Part shown: positions 1 through 12,169 of the stretch, in pieces
Layout: every line of letters starts with the position of its first letter
Position numbering within the stretch: position 1 is the first letter of the stretch
NCBI GenBank assembly: GCA_034638255.1
Contig: JAWPGT010000118.1
Coordinates: 1 to 53,599 of the forward strand
Length of the DNA stretch: 53,599 nt
Origin: Coprinus comatus
Taxonomy: Eukaryota; Basidiomycota; Agaricomycetes; Agaricales; Agaricaceae
Reading direction: 5' to 3'
The notes under the pieces: model-generated
The model's database searches: none
What the model saw: only the letters and a program-made list of their open reading frames with translations
Told to the model about the DNA's origin: nothing
Made by a program: the position numbers and the translations under genes

Positions 1-2536
1 TGTTCGCCTCGCACAAAGCCTTTGCCACATCCTGGGACTTCACATACATAACCTCGTTTCCAATCCTCTTTATTTTTGCTGGTCCCAACTTGGACCTCAG
101 CAACCAGTGGAACAACATCATTCACCACATGTGGTACCTTTCTACCCCTACTCTTCTTGATGAGATGTGGAACTGGAACCGGAAGTGGAATGTGTCCGTT
201 ACGTCGCTTCCTTCCAGCCTTGATATCATGATCAATAACAGTGCTACAGTTGTCTTGATCTTGATCTTCAAGTGGAAATGGAACATAAGTTCCCCAAGGA
301 CTCGTCGGTGATTTCCCGCTCATCATCGTGATTTTTGCCAAAGCAAGTGCCGCGCTACCTTTCGCTTTCCCTTTACTCCGTTTACGACCTCCTGAATCTC
401 TCCCATCATCCCCGACGTTTGACGAACTGGAATTCCCTTCACTCCCTGTGTACGTTTGTGCACTCTCACTAATCGCTCTACTCACTGAACGTTTTCGACT
501 TCGTTCGCTCCGAGGACCAGAATACATCATCCTCGATGTTGAACCAGCTCTGTCTTTCACGTCCTCGTAAGCTGGAGAAGGTGATCTGGAAGGATAATAA
601 ACGTCGTCGTCGTCGTCGTCGTCGCTCTCGAAATTCGACTCTTCATCACTATCTCCGATAACAACTGCACGCGCCTTGCCCTTATCGAGAGTTAATGATC
701 CAACCCTTCTTTTCTTCCTCTGACGTTTCTGTTCCGAGCCCTCATGTTCACCTTTACATAAACCTTCATCTCCTTTATCTACATTCCCTGATCCTTTCAC
801 AAACGGCTTTACATCCACCTCATCTTCTGTCTCCGTCTCTAGACTTCTCTTCCTTTTAAGATTCCTCATTTCAGAACTGTCCATATCCACATCCATTGAC
901 GTTGTTGAGCTCCTTTTCATAACAACTCCAGGTGCAGGTGTACCAAGTAAAATCTCTTCAAGAGTATTGGAACCAGATGCACGACTATCCATATCCATCC
1001 TAACAACCCTCGTATCCTTTTCAATTTCACCCGACCATCCCTTCAATATAGGAATTCTGCTCCTAGTGAGTATCTGGGAAGGAATGGTCATCGAAGATGA
1101 TAACTGAGACTTTCCGTTCATCAGAGCATGACTTGATCTACTTGACATTGAGACTTGTAGAGGTCTTCCAACAGACATCACCATGGAATTAAGCCCAGCG
1201 GTACCAGCACATATAAGAACCTTTGTCGGTTCGATACCCATTTCCGGGGTGTTGAAATTGCTACCTCCATCCAAAATGCTGATAGAACCTTCAGGTCCAG
1301 AACTCGCCGTCAAACTAGATAACAAAAACGAAAGGCCATCAGATCCCAAATCACTAGTCAGTTCACCATCAGTCATAACAGAAGAAGTAGTCGTAGTTGT
1401 ATTGAAAGTTATCGGGGAATTTGACGCATGTAAAAGACCCAAAGAATCGGATAAATGGGAAGACGCTCCTGTACTTCGAGAATTAGAACTAGTGTTATAA
1501 CCACTTGAGCTTGAATCAGAATGATTATGAATCGCTGAACTATTCTCTGGCGAACGGTAAGAACCAAAGAAAAATCCAGTTGAAGAATAATAAGGCGATG
1601 ACGTATACGTAGGTTCGATTTCGATTTCTACATCCTGCAATGCATCCAAGGACGGTAAAGTCAGATCGACAGCACTATCCGTTCTTGAAACTTGCATTTC
1701 CGAAAGCATAGGTTCGTTTCCATCTTGTTGTTCTACCATACCTTCCAATTGAAACACATACTCCTCCGTCAATACAGTAGCCTGAATATCCGAAAGCGAT
1801 CCGAATGGTTTAGAAAAGGATGAAGATATAGAAGGCCATAATGTATGATCAATATCCGTTTCTCTCTCTTCTCTTCTTCTACACCGGTACTTGATTGAAC
1901 AATCGAAAGAAGTTCACTAGGTTCCAACGAGGTCTGTCTCTGTAATTGACCAGGTTCAAGTCCCAATTCCATCTCCAAAAACCCTATAGCAGAATCCAAC
2001 TCCATCTCACTAATGATAGTCGCAGTACCTTTGCCACTCCCAGTATTCATTTCGGTATTGACATTCACATCCAATCCTCCATATTCATTCATCTCCACAG
2101 AAATAGATTCCGAAACGACAGGTAGAGTATCCAATTGCATTTGTTCCGAGTGGCTCGCGATGGGACTGACTAAATCGATATCCATGGTATTATTCTGTTG
2201 ATATTGTTGCAAAACTCGTTCACACTCCAAGGTGAAACCTTCAAGTGGAAAGCTATCTTGAAGTAATTGATGATGTTGAAATTGTTGAACCTGACAATCA
2301 TTACTATCCTTTTCTTGTTGTTCTTGTTGTCGTCGTCCTTCAGTCCCAAGTTCTTCAAGTTGTTGAAGAAGCCGACGTTGATAATACAAATGTTCTTGTA
2401 ACTGAACACTTGAATCATGATCATCTGGATTCTGGTATTTCTCCGTAAACGTCGAATCGAAATCTTCAGTTCCATTGGAAGCTGTAGGCGTAGGCGTGGG
2501 TCCAAGACTAGCATGAACCAAAGTGACACCGTCCAT
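1..2536 (-). CDS. C2H2 zinc-finger protein, probable transcription factor (3' end outside window)
   Basis: Seen: the reading frame starts at an ATG at 2534-2536 and runs to the left edge. The first ~215 residues are rich in Gln, Ser, Thr and acidic residues. The middle has an Asp run encoded by a GTC/GAC repeat near 602-630 and a basic KRQRKKRRV stretch that looks like a nuclear localisation signal. At the very edge (about positions 52-1) the frame reads YVCEVPGCGKGFVRGE, the first half of a C2H2 finger. Known: such fingers bind DNA in fungal regulators; the low-complexity part would be an activation or interaction region. Odd: the frame changes in an AG-rich tract near 1859-1918. A 47 bp GT-AG intron with a weak donor (GTGAAC) would repair it; a small indel would also explain it. 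The finger array and stop codon are not visible. Target genes are unknown. Confidence 0.8.
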
Positions 2537-2977
2537 TTCCGAGCCTTGTCTTTGTGTAATTAAAACGCGTGCAACTAAGGGAAGAAATTAGAAGGCCAGA
2601 GATGTTTGTGTAAGAGACGCAAATCCCAGAGTCGTCAGCCTCTGGAGTATGTATAACCTGAAATCAGACTTATATCGTCATGACTAACACGACAGTGCGG
2701 ATAGCATTTCATTTCGTCCTGTTTCGTTCTTGGAGTGGGCAAAAAGGGCATTAGGATTCGAAAAATGACTAACCGATCATCTACATACGATCGCTAGTGC
2801 AGTCAGTCCGGGGTTAAGCGCAGCATAATGGCAGAAGCTCGAGTAACTTGATGGGGAGAGACAACATGGTTTTAGAATAGGGGAGCCATTCTCGAGATTA
2901 TTTTCATGTCCTCCAGGTAAACAAACCAAAGCTTGCCGACACGGGCCGGAGTTCCCTCTTAAGCGAGGGTCATTATA
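2537..2977. other. Intergenic region between zinc-finger gene and tRNA-Lys
   Basis: No open frame of note. It should hold the promoter and 5' leader of the leftward zinc-finger gene and the upstream flank of the tRNA. I see no clear TATA box or repeat. Confidence 0.5.
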
Positions 2978-3084
2978 GCCCGCCTAGCTCAATTGGCCAG
3001 AGCGTCAGACTTTTACGGACTCATCTCGATTTAGGGGTTTGTCCTGACATCTGAAGGCTGCGAGTTCGACCCTCGCGGTGGGCT
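2978..3084 (+). tRNA. tRNA-Lys (anticodon UUU) with a 33 nt intron
   Basis: Seen: acceptor strands GCCCGCC and GGTGGGC pair with one G-T wobble; the D arm is GCTC/GAGC; the anticodon stem is TCAGA/TCTGA with loop CTTTTA plus A; the T arm GCGAG-TTCGACC-CTCGC is perfect. The anticodon TTT is at 3012-3014. The intron is 3016-3048, at the canonical place one base 3' of the anticodon. The mature tRNA without CCA is 74 nt. A T run at 3088-3092 suits RNA polymerase III termination. The gene ends 85 bp from the lipase stop codon and the two converge. Confidence 0.94.
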
Positions 3085-3169
3085 GTTGTTTTTGCCACAC
3101 AGCCACTTCTTCTTAAATAATAAACAACTACACAACCGGGAAAATGAGAGAATTCGGACTCGGAATAAA

Positions 3170-4466
3170 TCACAAGCAAAACGGTTTCGTTGCAGAAATC
3201 CCGAAATACTGTAAGGTACAGAAGAAATATCAGGTCAAATTTACTAAAGTACACGAAAGAAAATAAAACTCACAGCCCAGTGAGCAGGATTTATTCCACT
3301 GCTAGGGATACATGCCGAGCAAGTCAGGTCTTCTCCATCAGACGAGCATTTCCGTATCGTATCTTCAGAATAAGGCTGGGTATATTGCCAGTATTCGATG
3401 CCTGTGTAGTTTGAATCATGAACATCCGTCTACTGTATTGTATTAGACTTACCATGATGATGATATCCCAAAGCAGTAGGAATAATGGTCGGTACTCTTT
3501 GGGTACAAACCATTAACAAATTCAGCAAAGGGTTTATTCTATTAAAATGTCAAAATGAATTTGACTTTTAAAGAGTGATTGAAAAGGCCATACCCCAACC
3601 CGAGGAGCGCCATAAGAGTAAGTTCTAACATTCCTAGTAGAAATATTATTTAGTCTTCAAATAACAATTATAAATACCTTTTGTACACACTTTTCTGGAT
3701 ATTTCTGTTTACAAGTAATCGCACAAAACAATGCCATAACACCTCCCAATGAATGCCCCGATGTCACAATCCTATAGTCGGGGTGCGATGCCACTTGAGA
3801 CGTGACAATAGCTCGTACAGCTAAAACAACAGAATCCCATCTGGAACAGCGTCTTTTGAGCAATGCATCGAACTGCAGCACAGAACTCCCTTACGACATA
3901 AGAAACCCGGTGTGAACTTTCACTCCCGCTATTTTGGATGATGTAGCATTATAAAAATATGGTCAGGTTATAACTCACAAGAGACGGATATTCCAGGGGC
4001 CATTAATGGGATCAGAAGCAGCTGAGCGTCCGCAAGAAATGCAAGAATAGAAGCACTGTATATGCACATTTTCTCTAGATAATCTAAGGGCATGGGTATA
4101 ATTTAAATACCTTCCACGGAACGCAACAATAATTTCGCGTTGTTCGTCGTCCCTAGCTACATATCCTTGGATATCGCCTCCAATATTTGAAAACTTATAC
4201 TCCTCCATCAGCGGCAATCAGTGTGATATCAGAAATACAGAACATACTGGTAATACAAGTTTCTTTCCATTTGGTCTTGGACACACAACAGCGTAAGCTG
4301 ATGACGCGTATTTGAAGTAATGTACCAAGTTCTGGTACAGTTCTAACCAGTTATATTAAGTAAAAACCATTGGCATTTAAGCAAAAGTTGCATTCAGATG
4401 TATCGCAGGGATGGATTACTTACCAGCACTTATTGATCCCGGTTGGAGTGATGAGTCGCCTGGCAT
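3170..4466 (-). pseudogene. Class 3 lipase (alpha/beta hydrolase), 10 exons, frameshifted at the catalytic Asp region
   Basis: Seen: exons 4466-4424, 4342-4248, 4193-4111, 4055-3979, 3928-3895, 3840-3691, 3633-3594, 3538-3453, 3401-3274 and 3208-3170, all with GT-AG introns in phase. The product carries LVHYFKYASSAYAVVCPRP, IVAFRG (oxyanion region), ADAQLLLIPLMAPGISVS, the nucleophile elbow GHSLGG, YSYGAPRVG, VPTIIPTALGYHHHG and a C-terminal PAHWAYFGIS holding the expected catalytic His. Known: secreted fungal class 3 lipases use a Ser-Asp-His triad. Odd: exon 8 changes frame between FAEFVN and VPTIIPT; the ND/DDG segment with the catalytic Asp is gone, and the in-phase reading stops early in exon 9. 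The ~258 aa total is short for the family, and I see no signal peptide after the chosen start. Most likely a decayed secreted lipase; a sequencing error could explain the frame but hardly the missing segment. Confidence 0.85.
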
Positions 4467-4841
4467 ATTTCTATTGATCGTTGTGGACAGAGATTACGGA
4501 TCATACTTCGCTTGCCCTTCCAATACAACCAATTCCGGTATCGGTCGGAAATAACCGAGGCTTTCCATTTTATAATAAAAAAATGTTAGCGACACCTTGT
4601 AGTCAGGACTCTTAGTGTTTGGACGGGAAAATGCTGCTCCTCTAATGGTTGCTAAGTATTAATATTCCATGACTGGAGTTGTCAACAAGTACTTGGCTAC
4701 AACAATTAGTAGAAATACATGATAGGGTATCAACCCAAGTTTGGGAGAACTTTTCTCAACGCAAATGTTTATGATACTAATTTTCCCTCCATATACTCCA
4801 GTTATGGTGTACCACCTCGAATGACTTGTACTTGTACACGG
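4467..4841. other. Intergenic region, lipase promoter side
   Basis: About 375 bp between the leftward lipase remnant and the end of the next leftward pseudogene. No supported gene or repeat. Confidence 0.5.
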
Positions 4842-6680
4842 TCAGGCGGTTCCATCAGAGTCACGTCTATCTGATAGTATTGTGTTGTTTTGTTTGGATG
4901 AAGTGGAAACGGGAAAAAGGTCCACAGTACTATCTTCATGGAGAACGATATTCTCCTGACCGGGATCAGGTTCAAATTTGAGTTCTTCGTGACTTAAAGC
5001 TCTAGTTAAAGATCTGATAGATCGATTTGACGTTCGACCACGACCTACATCATCAATGAATTTTAGAGAACGATTGGTAGATAGGTGATCCCCGATACTA
5101 TGGGATATGTAAATTTTATCAAGTAGCGGTGAATCAACGATGTCAATAACTTGTTCAGTTGGTTTTGTGGGTGGAGGCTGATGATCGCAAGAGGCTGGTT
5201 GCGGACTCGAACGACCTCCAGAGTGAGATCGATACTTTCTTTGAGACCGAGAGCTACTAGTTCGAGATTGGGGTCTCCGACATATAGCAGCAGGGCTAAT
5301 GGTGGATTGTTGGATCGGTCCTATGGGGGGTGGATGGTTGTACAACCGACCCCGTGCATGGTGTGAGTGACCGATATACCCAGATTCGGAATCAACATCC
5401 TCACTGATAAGAGTTTTGAGGGGGAACGAGATCTACGGATGCTTTGGGATCGGTTCGACGATGATTGTGGTTGTGGGCAAGCAATATTAGTGGCAGGGGA
5501 CTGAATATTTACGGTATTATCGGGGACAAGATTCCCTTCGTCCACCAGTGAGGGAGGTGACCTGGAAGAGACAGAACGCACTGAGACAATAGGCCCCTCA
5601 TTCTTGTCCATTTCCTTTGCCGTCATGTATGCCAAATTGCCATATTCTGAATCCGCCCTTCAAATATGTCCATGAGAAAATGAGGAACTAATAATGTTAC
5701 AACGTGGAGTCCGAGGTAAATGATCAAGAAAGTATTCTGGTGGCGCTGGGGGTAGAATCAAAGCGGTCTGCTTGAAAGCTGCTATCGCATTTTCCACTTT
5801 TCGTCCATGTCAGTCCCATACTGTCGGAGGGCATTGATGATAGGAAAGACGTGAGGCACTCCTATGCCCAACTTGAAGGTAATGCATAAAAATACACGAA
5901 AAACAGATTCGGTTGCTGGAGAGGCGCAGGGTTGTGGATCTTCCGAGACGTTTGCTGGGACCCGCCACATCGTTTTGGAATTATTTATATGCCCTTCGAC
6001 TGTATATTGAGATTCTGTTCCAGAAGCCTTCCCAGACCGAACTATAAGTGTAGGTGACAGGTCGATGTGATGTGCGGGAATATGAGTATTCTAACCTGTG
6101 AGTGCTCGCTTGTGATAGTTTTGAACTGACTTCATGCTTCTGCGGTGAATATTTATCCAAGTCTCCGAGGTTAATCTTTATCGCATCTGAATCTGCACGG
6201 TATGTGTCGTGTTCTATGGTTGAGCAAGAATCCATGCGCGCGCGGTAGCGACTCGAGGTTGGATATGTTGCTTTTCTTAATTCTAGGTCTGACGGTGCTT
6301 GTGAGCGTTATCGAGATCTCGAACGCGAACGAGTGCGTAAATATTGAAGGGAACAAGGAGATTTGGTTGGGATGGGTTGGGAAAAGCTCGGAGATGATTG
6401 CGGGGGATGAGAGTGTTGAGATATCGGAGGGGGAGGAATATCTATGTTGTAGGACTTCGTGGTGCCTAGAGGGAGAGCGACTTCTTGATCGTGAGCGCGA
6501 TGGAAAGAATTGAGGTGAAGTGGGCGAATAAGTGGGTGGCGCTGGCGAATAACGGGGTGAAGCTGGTGAACGTGTAGGTGACAATCGCAGGCGCTGCTCA
6601 TCGTGAGGGGAAGGTGACAACCGTGGACGACGTGTTAGTGAACGTGATAGAGCTGGCGAGTGTGAACGTTGTTAATGTAT
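4842..6680 (-). pseudogene. Degenerate third copy of the MWRV four-helix membrane-protein family
   Basis: Seen: near 5970-5782 the minus strand reads MWRVPANVSEDPQ followed by a hydrophobic segment and INALRQYGTDMDEKW. This matches the last membrane segment of the two intact neighbours (MWRVPANF...IMNTLRHYGTKMDESW at 8983-11814; MWRVSAAS...IIDTLRHYGTKMDLAW at 12170-15410). Upstream (6680-5990) is an Ser/Arg/Pro-rich segment with SPTSP-like repeats; downstream (5635-4842) is an SR-rich tail like theirs. Odd: the central core (REWKTFNIISALLLS and the next two helices) is missing, a stop follows MDEKWKMR, and the tail needs frame changes near 5780 and 5400. It is a broken paralogue, unlikely to make a membrane protein. 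Which exact region was deleted is inferred from the neighbours. Confidence 0.7.
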
Positions 6681-7167
6681 TCGTCGTTCAAATTCATGAA
6701 TGGCTGCACGTAGTTGACAATAAGTTCAGGAGTACTGTATAATAGGGAACCTAGCAAACCTGCAGAAGTTCTAGTTCACACCAGTCTGTGATTTCCGTAT
6801 TGCCTGTTATGCATTACAGCGGGTAAGCGATTCCAACGAGTTAAGTTGGACTGTGGTATTCTAATTTCACCTATGGTCTGAACTTGTATATTGCGATTTT
6901 TACGAGGTCTGTGAAAGAACGAAAAAAGGGATCCCTGGATTGATATTCGTGCATTCATGGAATGTTGTGTCTTTCAATATGAGATAAGCGTTCTTCTAAG
7001 CGTGAAACTGTGGTGTTTAAGGGTTGAAAACCCGCATTTAAACGGGTGTACGAAGTTGTCGAAGGGTACAAAAGTCATCAACAACGTGATCCCGACTTGA
7101 TCTACTGACGGCATCAACGTTGAACCCGCTTAACAATAGAGAAATAATTAAGTATCACATTCATATA
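6681..7167. other. Intergenic region left of the TIR element
   Basis: AT-rich, with only short frames that match nothing. It ends at the TATA (7164-7167) that borders the transposon-like element. Confidence 0.45.
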
Positions 7168-7666
7168 CACTACACCCTGGAAACAAAAATTCACATAAAT
7201 TATCAAAACAATGATGTAACATTATTGAATCCCAGTCACTTACGTCAAGGGCCATATCTGTGTTGATATGTGGTCATATGTGTTGAAATCATGACATATG
7301 TCCATTTATGAGAACTGAAATGTCCGGATTTTGTTCTGAGCTTAGATTTGCTCTCCTGTCGTCATCTGTAAGCACATATGAGTACATCGGGATGGTAACA
7401 TAATAAATACACATATTTCTTTATTTTATGCAGATCCCCTCAGATAAGAACAGATGTACAATGAATTTTAATGTATTATTTTCTGTACCTATCTGTACAT
7501 AATACATATATGCAATCGGATCCTGTTTTTCGTTGGTAATCTGTGTTCGTTTGTGCTTATAAATTATCTACAAGTCCGGCCATTATTCCTCCACCTGTGC
7601 TCATCTGCGCTCATCTACAAGTCCCGTTCTGCCTCTATCTGTGCTCGCGGCTCGTCTGTGTCATGA

Positions 7667-7828
7667 TGTTATAGCCGAAATTGAGTCTATTGGAATTAAT
7701 CATGTAAGTGGACGACACCATTGATTATAGTTAAAATATACTCACAATATGTTATAGCCGAAATTGAGTTCTATTGGAATGATGTAAGTGGACCACACCA
7801 TTGATTATAGTGAGAATATACCCACAAT
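7667..7828. repeat. Tandem direct duplication of about 82 bp
   Basis: Two adjacent units (7667-7748 and 7749-7828) begin ATGTTATAGCCGAAATTGAG and end near CTCACAAT/CCCACAAT. They differ at several bases and a small indel. It lies inside the TIR element, with no coding meaning apparent. Confidence 0.8.
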
Positions 7829-8131
7829 TATGATTTGGAGCATGGGAGGGATCTGCTGCTGCATCACATGTCTCACATGTATATTGGACTGGGTGACTAT
7901 ATGCATCTTTTGGGGAACCAACGAAGGAGAAGAATGATTATATGCATCGGAACAGATTCATGGATGATGTTGATAATATTTCGGAAGAAAGAAAAAAAAA
8001 TCTTCATGTTCGAAGTCGGAACTGCCAGAAGACGAACTTAACATAATGTGGTGTGCACAAGTGTCAAGCACAGCTCAAAGGATGTGTAGAGGGACTTGGT
8101 GGGCAGAGTCAAGAATGTGGTGGGGCAAAGG

Positions 8132-8166
8132 GGAGAGAGAGAGAGAGAGAGAGAGATAGAGAGAAG
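8132..8166. repeat. (GA)n microsatellite
   Basis: An almost pure GA run followed by TAGAGAGAAG, within the TIR element. Confidence 0.9.
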
Positions 8167-8982
8167 AAAGGGAAGTCAAGGTCACTGACTCACACCAACA
8201 TTGTCGAGTCAAAGTTCATTAATTAAATCTACAAATATATAATTATGCCTGTTACCTCATATTCTACATGACATGTTCTACTCTTGACAGATGAGCACAT
8301 CTCAAGAGGTGTGTATGATCTCACTATCACAGATCACCACAGATCACCGTAGAAAACTCAGACCACCACAGACCACCGCATATATAGACCCCCCCGTAAG
8401 TCACTGGGATTGAATATTCACATTTAATAATTCTTGTCGATTATTGTACATTTTTTCTTAAGTTCTTCAAAATAGACAAAAGATTATTCTAACACATTAT
8501 TGAAAAAATATCTTGAAGTTTCTGTCATCTAATGTTTTGATAATATTATAATAGTTTTCTTGGTAGAAATACAATAATTGGGGTAGGATATTGTAATATC
8601 ATTAAATCCTGATTTAAAAAGTTTTTAGTACACTTTTTTTATTTTAAGATTATTAAATAAAAATGAAATTGAAGACTAAATAATATTACAATATTTTATC
8701 TTAACAATTGTAGCATTTATAAAACACTTTTGTGATATTATCCAAGTCTCAAATCACTAAAAATTCATAATAATGTTTTAATAATCTATCCACATAATCA
8801 TTTCTTTATTTTGAAGTACTTTAGAAAAAATATACAATAGTCTGGAGGAATTATTAAGGATGACTTTTCAATAATACCAAGTTATTGTTTTGATAATCTA
8901 TGTGAATTTTTGTTTCCACAGCGTAGTGTATATACAGTAATATCTTACATGAAATGCAACCAACTATGTATGATAATTACAA

Positions 8983-11814
8983 TCATTTTCGATTACAATG
9001 CAGGCCACTAGACAATGGCAAAAACTGAGTCCGGCTATTTTCGAAAGTATTCCTATTATCTCTTTTGAGATCCGCTTGTATTTTGCCATCCTTTCTGGCT
9101 GTAGTCGAATTTGTGTGTATCGGCATATTTGGAAGTTCTACATAATCATTATTAGTTGGAATGGCAATAACCGAAGACTGATATGAAACGTTGTCGTCGT
9201 TTTCTTCGTTAACATTAGCGTGGTGTGCTCGTAAGAGTTCCATGACGGATTGCGGAATGTTAGACGGATTAGGACATTCGTGAACCGGAGGTAACGAGAC
9301 GTTCTTAACCCTGGGTACAATTGGTTCCATCTGAGGTTGATAATCTGAGGCTGGTGGTTGGTTTCTAAAACCAGTAGGAGAAGCATATCGATCGTGTGGG
9401 ATGGGAGGGTCAACCATATCAGCGGGATATGACCTAACACTCGAGCCATCAGGATTTTGAAGAGGAGAGGGATAGTTGATGGATGTAGGCTCATTCGGAA
9501 TTTCTCCAGTGCTTCGTCTGCGTCTACTATCCGGATGATTGTTGTTATGCGATACTCCAGGACCCCTCCGATAACTGTGACTCGGAATCCTCGACTCAGA
9601 GGGAGGTTGGGAATACAGGCGGGTAGCTTCAGGAGGAACTGGTACAGGGGCAAAAGACGGGAAGGGTGTATTGAATGACCTATAATGTGGAGAATATGAT
9701 CCAAACGGCATGATTCCCGGTGGATGAGGTGCTGATGGTTGTCGTGCTGGTGGGTACGGTGGAATAGAAAATGAAACAGTTGGGACGCGATCAGGAGGAA
9801 TTGCGCTTGAAAACACGGGCGATGGTGGTCGTGGGACAGCTCGTCTCAGCTGTTCCCTGCGAGCTTTCCAACTTTCGTCCATTTTAGTACCATAGTGCCG
9901 TAAAGTGTTCATGATTAAAATACCATAAAGCACTCCGAAGCCAAGTGTGATGCATATGAATATGCGAAAACCACTCTCTATATTAGGAGAGACCTGTGCA
10001 GCTTCGTCATTGACTGAGAAATTGGCCGGAACACGCCACATAAAGACCATGATGCAGACAATATACGTCAAAATTGACCTTCAGAATCTTCAGAATTGTT
10101 TTTTTTTTCTTTAGGTATAAGGATGTTGAACCACTGACCAGGTCAGCCATATCAGAGGCATGGCAAGCATGATCCATACGTTCCAAAGAACATTCTGATT
10201 TTTCTTCGCTTCCTATACTATTTGTGAGCACTTACAAACAAACGGAGCGATAACCTTTCGACTCACTTGAGCCCATTCCAAAGCCTTGTAAAGTTTACGC
10301 ATACCAGAGAACCGAATGATAAAAATGCACCCATATAACAAGCTCAGAAGGGCAGATATCATTGACCAGAATGCCAGATAACGAGTAACAGGATCAGTCG
10401 AAGCACCATCGATTTGGAATATTGTCAGAATGGCACTGTTCATTGAATAAAAATTTAGTTCACAACTTTGAGTTCTATATTATCAATAGACACGTACGAT
10501 AACAACAACGCTGAGATGATGTTAAATGTTTTCCACTCCCGCATAAGGCTATCTATGAAAATTTCCCATCTCATCTTTAGTCGTTGCTGAATCGGTGGTA
10601 TATAAGCCGGAGTTGGTGCGGAATATCCAAAGTTGAAAATTTCAGCTTTTTCGTCGATCATGCCGTCTCCACGAGCTAATTGCTGAGCCATTTGTTCTAC
10701 ATGTTGAAGTGTTAAGCTAGCATCCGTAAAGATCCGATCCACCCTCGACCAATACAATGCCGGGAGCCTTAAAAGACAGGTAAGATATATCTGTTCAATG
10801 AAAATCACCAGTGTTTGTATAACTCCTCCACGGAAAGTAGAAAGTGCACTGTGAGTAGTATTATTGTTTTGGAGTGGAGTTATGATTTTGCTGAAAGGTC
10901 GCGGGTATTGATTATCCTCATTCTTCCCCTGATCTGCCCTCCCTACATCTTCTTGATATGTACCTGGAATTCTATAGTCCAGAATTGGAATGTGATGATC
11001 AGAGTTAGACTCCCGAGGGTAATAACGATGATTATAATTGCTGTTAGTCTGGTGTGGTGAAGACGGACGACGAGCGGGGAAGAAACTAGGGACAGTCGAG
11101 TTACGGCGAGATAAATCCTCAATGCTCGATGGCTCAGGGATCGCAAATGGCAAACCATATTCAACATGAGGTTCAGGAGATTCAGTAAGTCGACCATTTT
11201 CCAAGATTTGGCCCGTCTCCCGAGAAACCTCCGAGTGTGGTAAAGAAGTAGACTCCGAGGTGAGTGTAATCGGAATATCGGATGTATCACGGGGAATAGC
11301 TGAAGCGGGTGCGTGATTGGCTTCTGTTGAAGTGGTCCGTGTTTCAGTAGAATGAGGCGACCGTATAATACCTTGTGCCACACTTATGGGGGGGAGTTGG
11401 TGTTCGGCTTCTGGAAATGGAGGGTCTTGATTGGGATGAGTAAGGGGTTGAAATACTAGACGATTAGGTGGACTATAAGTTGGGAAGGGCTGGGGTGACG
11501 GGAAATCTAAAAATCGGTTCATGAGTAATAGCTCACGCTGCGCGTCTAAAGTATTGCACATAAGTTCACGAACCTGGTGCACTGATGAATGCTGGAAAGG
11601 TTGACTGCAATCTTGGGTCGACTTGTGGTCCTTTCCAATGCAAAAACATAGGTTGACTTCTGGAAGCCCCTGTACCCTCTCCTGTCCGAAAGCTGTCCCG
11701 CCTTGTGGAAAACCTTGTATCCCTTATAGGCGCGGAGGGATTTGTATATTGAGAGTATCCATGTACTCTTTGATGTGGTTCTTGCGTTGATCCCGCTTCC
11801 AAGTCGATATCCAT
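8983..11814 (-). CDS. Uncharacterised four-helix membrane protein with long disordered tails (copy B)
   Basis: Proposed join 11814-11623, 11573-10498, 10435-10267, 10212-10139, 10078-8983, giving 868 aa. Seen: a disordered Pro/Ser-rich N-terminal half; then a segment with IYLTCLLRLPALYWSRV and SLMREWKTFNIISALLLS leading into membrane helices (SAILTIFQI; YLAFWSMISALLSLLYGCIFIIRF; NVLWNVWIMLAMPLIWLTW running into SILTYIVCIMVFMWRV; GFRIFICITLGFGVLYGILIM); then a ~330-residue disordered tail. Exons 3 and 4 are exactly 169 and 74 nt, as in the neighbour at 12170-15410, so the genes are tandem duplicates. I recall similar proteins without an assigned function in Agaricomycetes; no catalytic motif is visible. 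Odd: a frame change near 11580 is explained by a 49 bp intron with an atypical donor (GTCGAC); a frameshift is the alternative. Function unknown; membrane location inferred. Confidence 0.78.
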
Positions 11815-12169
11815 GTTATGTGTAGAGTGTAGACCAGAGGTATGTTGAATGGCTCGTCACGGTAGAGGGAATTGGGTTTGAGGTGTTCCATCTTACAGCT
11901 TCCACGCTTTTGTTCTTGACATCAATATTTGATGCAGATTTTGATCCATTTCCGATTTTCCATCGTTTAACGTGTGGCTGTGCAGCAGTGGGCGTCTGTT
12001 TATCAACGACATAGCCCTTGTTTTCGGAGTTGTGGATTAGAATTGTGATCACTGAAAATAAGTTAATTTTTTGAGTTTATTGATCGATGCATAAACTACA
12101 TAAATTTAAACCATTGAAGGAATAGATATAACGTCTACAAAAATAACATATGAATCGAAATATAATGAG
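11815..12169. other. Spacer between membrane-protein copies B and A
   Basis: 355 bp separating the start of copy B from the stop of copy A, presumably with the promoter of B and terminator of A. A 78-codon frame on the minus strand (11816-12052) has no similarity I recognise and ends just before the chosen start of B. It could be 5' leader. Confidence 0.45.

Larger units (their letters stand above)
7168..8928. mobile_element. Non-autonomous DNA transposon-like element with CACTAC terminal inverted repeats
   Basis: Seen: the left end starts CACTACACCCTGGAAAC and continues with AAAAATTCACATA; the right end, read on the other strand, starts CACTACGCTGTGGAAAC and continues with the same sequence. 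The match covers about 45 bp with few differences. Both ends are flanked by TATA (7164-7167 and 8929-8932), a likely TA or TATA target duplication. A second inverted match inside (7224-7244 against 8395-8415, both containing CCAG and CTTACG) implies a longer terminal repeat interrupted on the right by ~470 bp of very AT-rich DNA, perhaps a nested insertion. No transposase frame is present, so it would need an enzyme in trans. A TA duplication would fit Tc1/mariner-type elements; the superfamily is uncertain. Confidence 0.72.

Noticed and set aside
602..632. Trinucleotide (CGT)n run
   Set aside because: Not an independent feature: it encodes the Asp run of the zinc-finger protein.
8291..8395. 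CAGATCACCACAGATCACC-type short repeats
   Set aside because: Too irregular and too few for a CRISPR array; this is eukaryotic transposon-internal repeat sequence.
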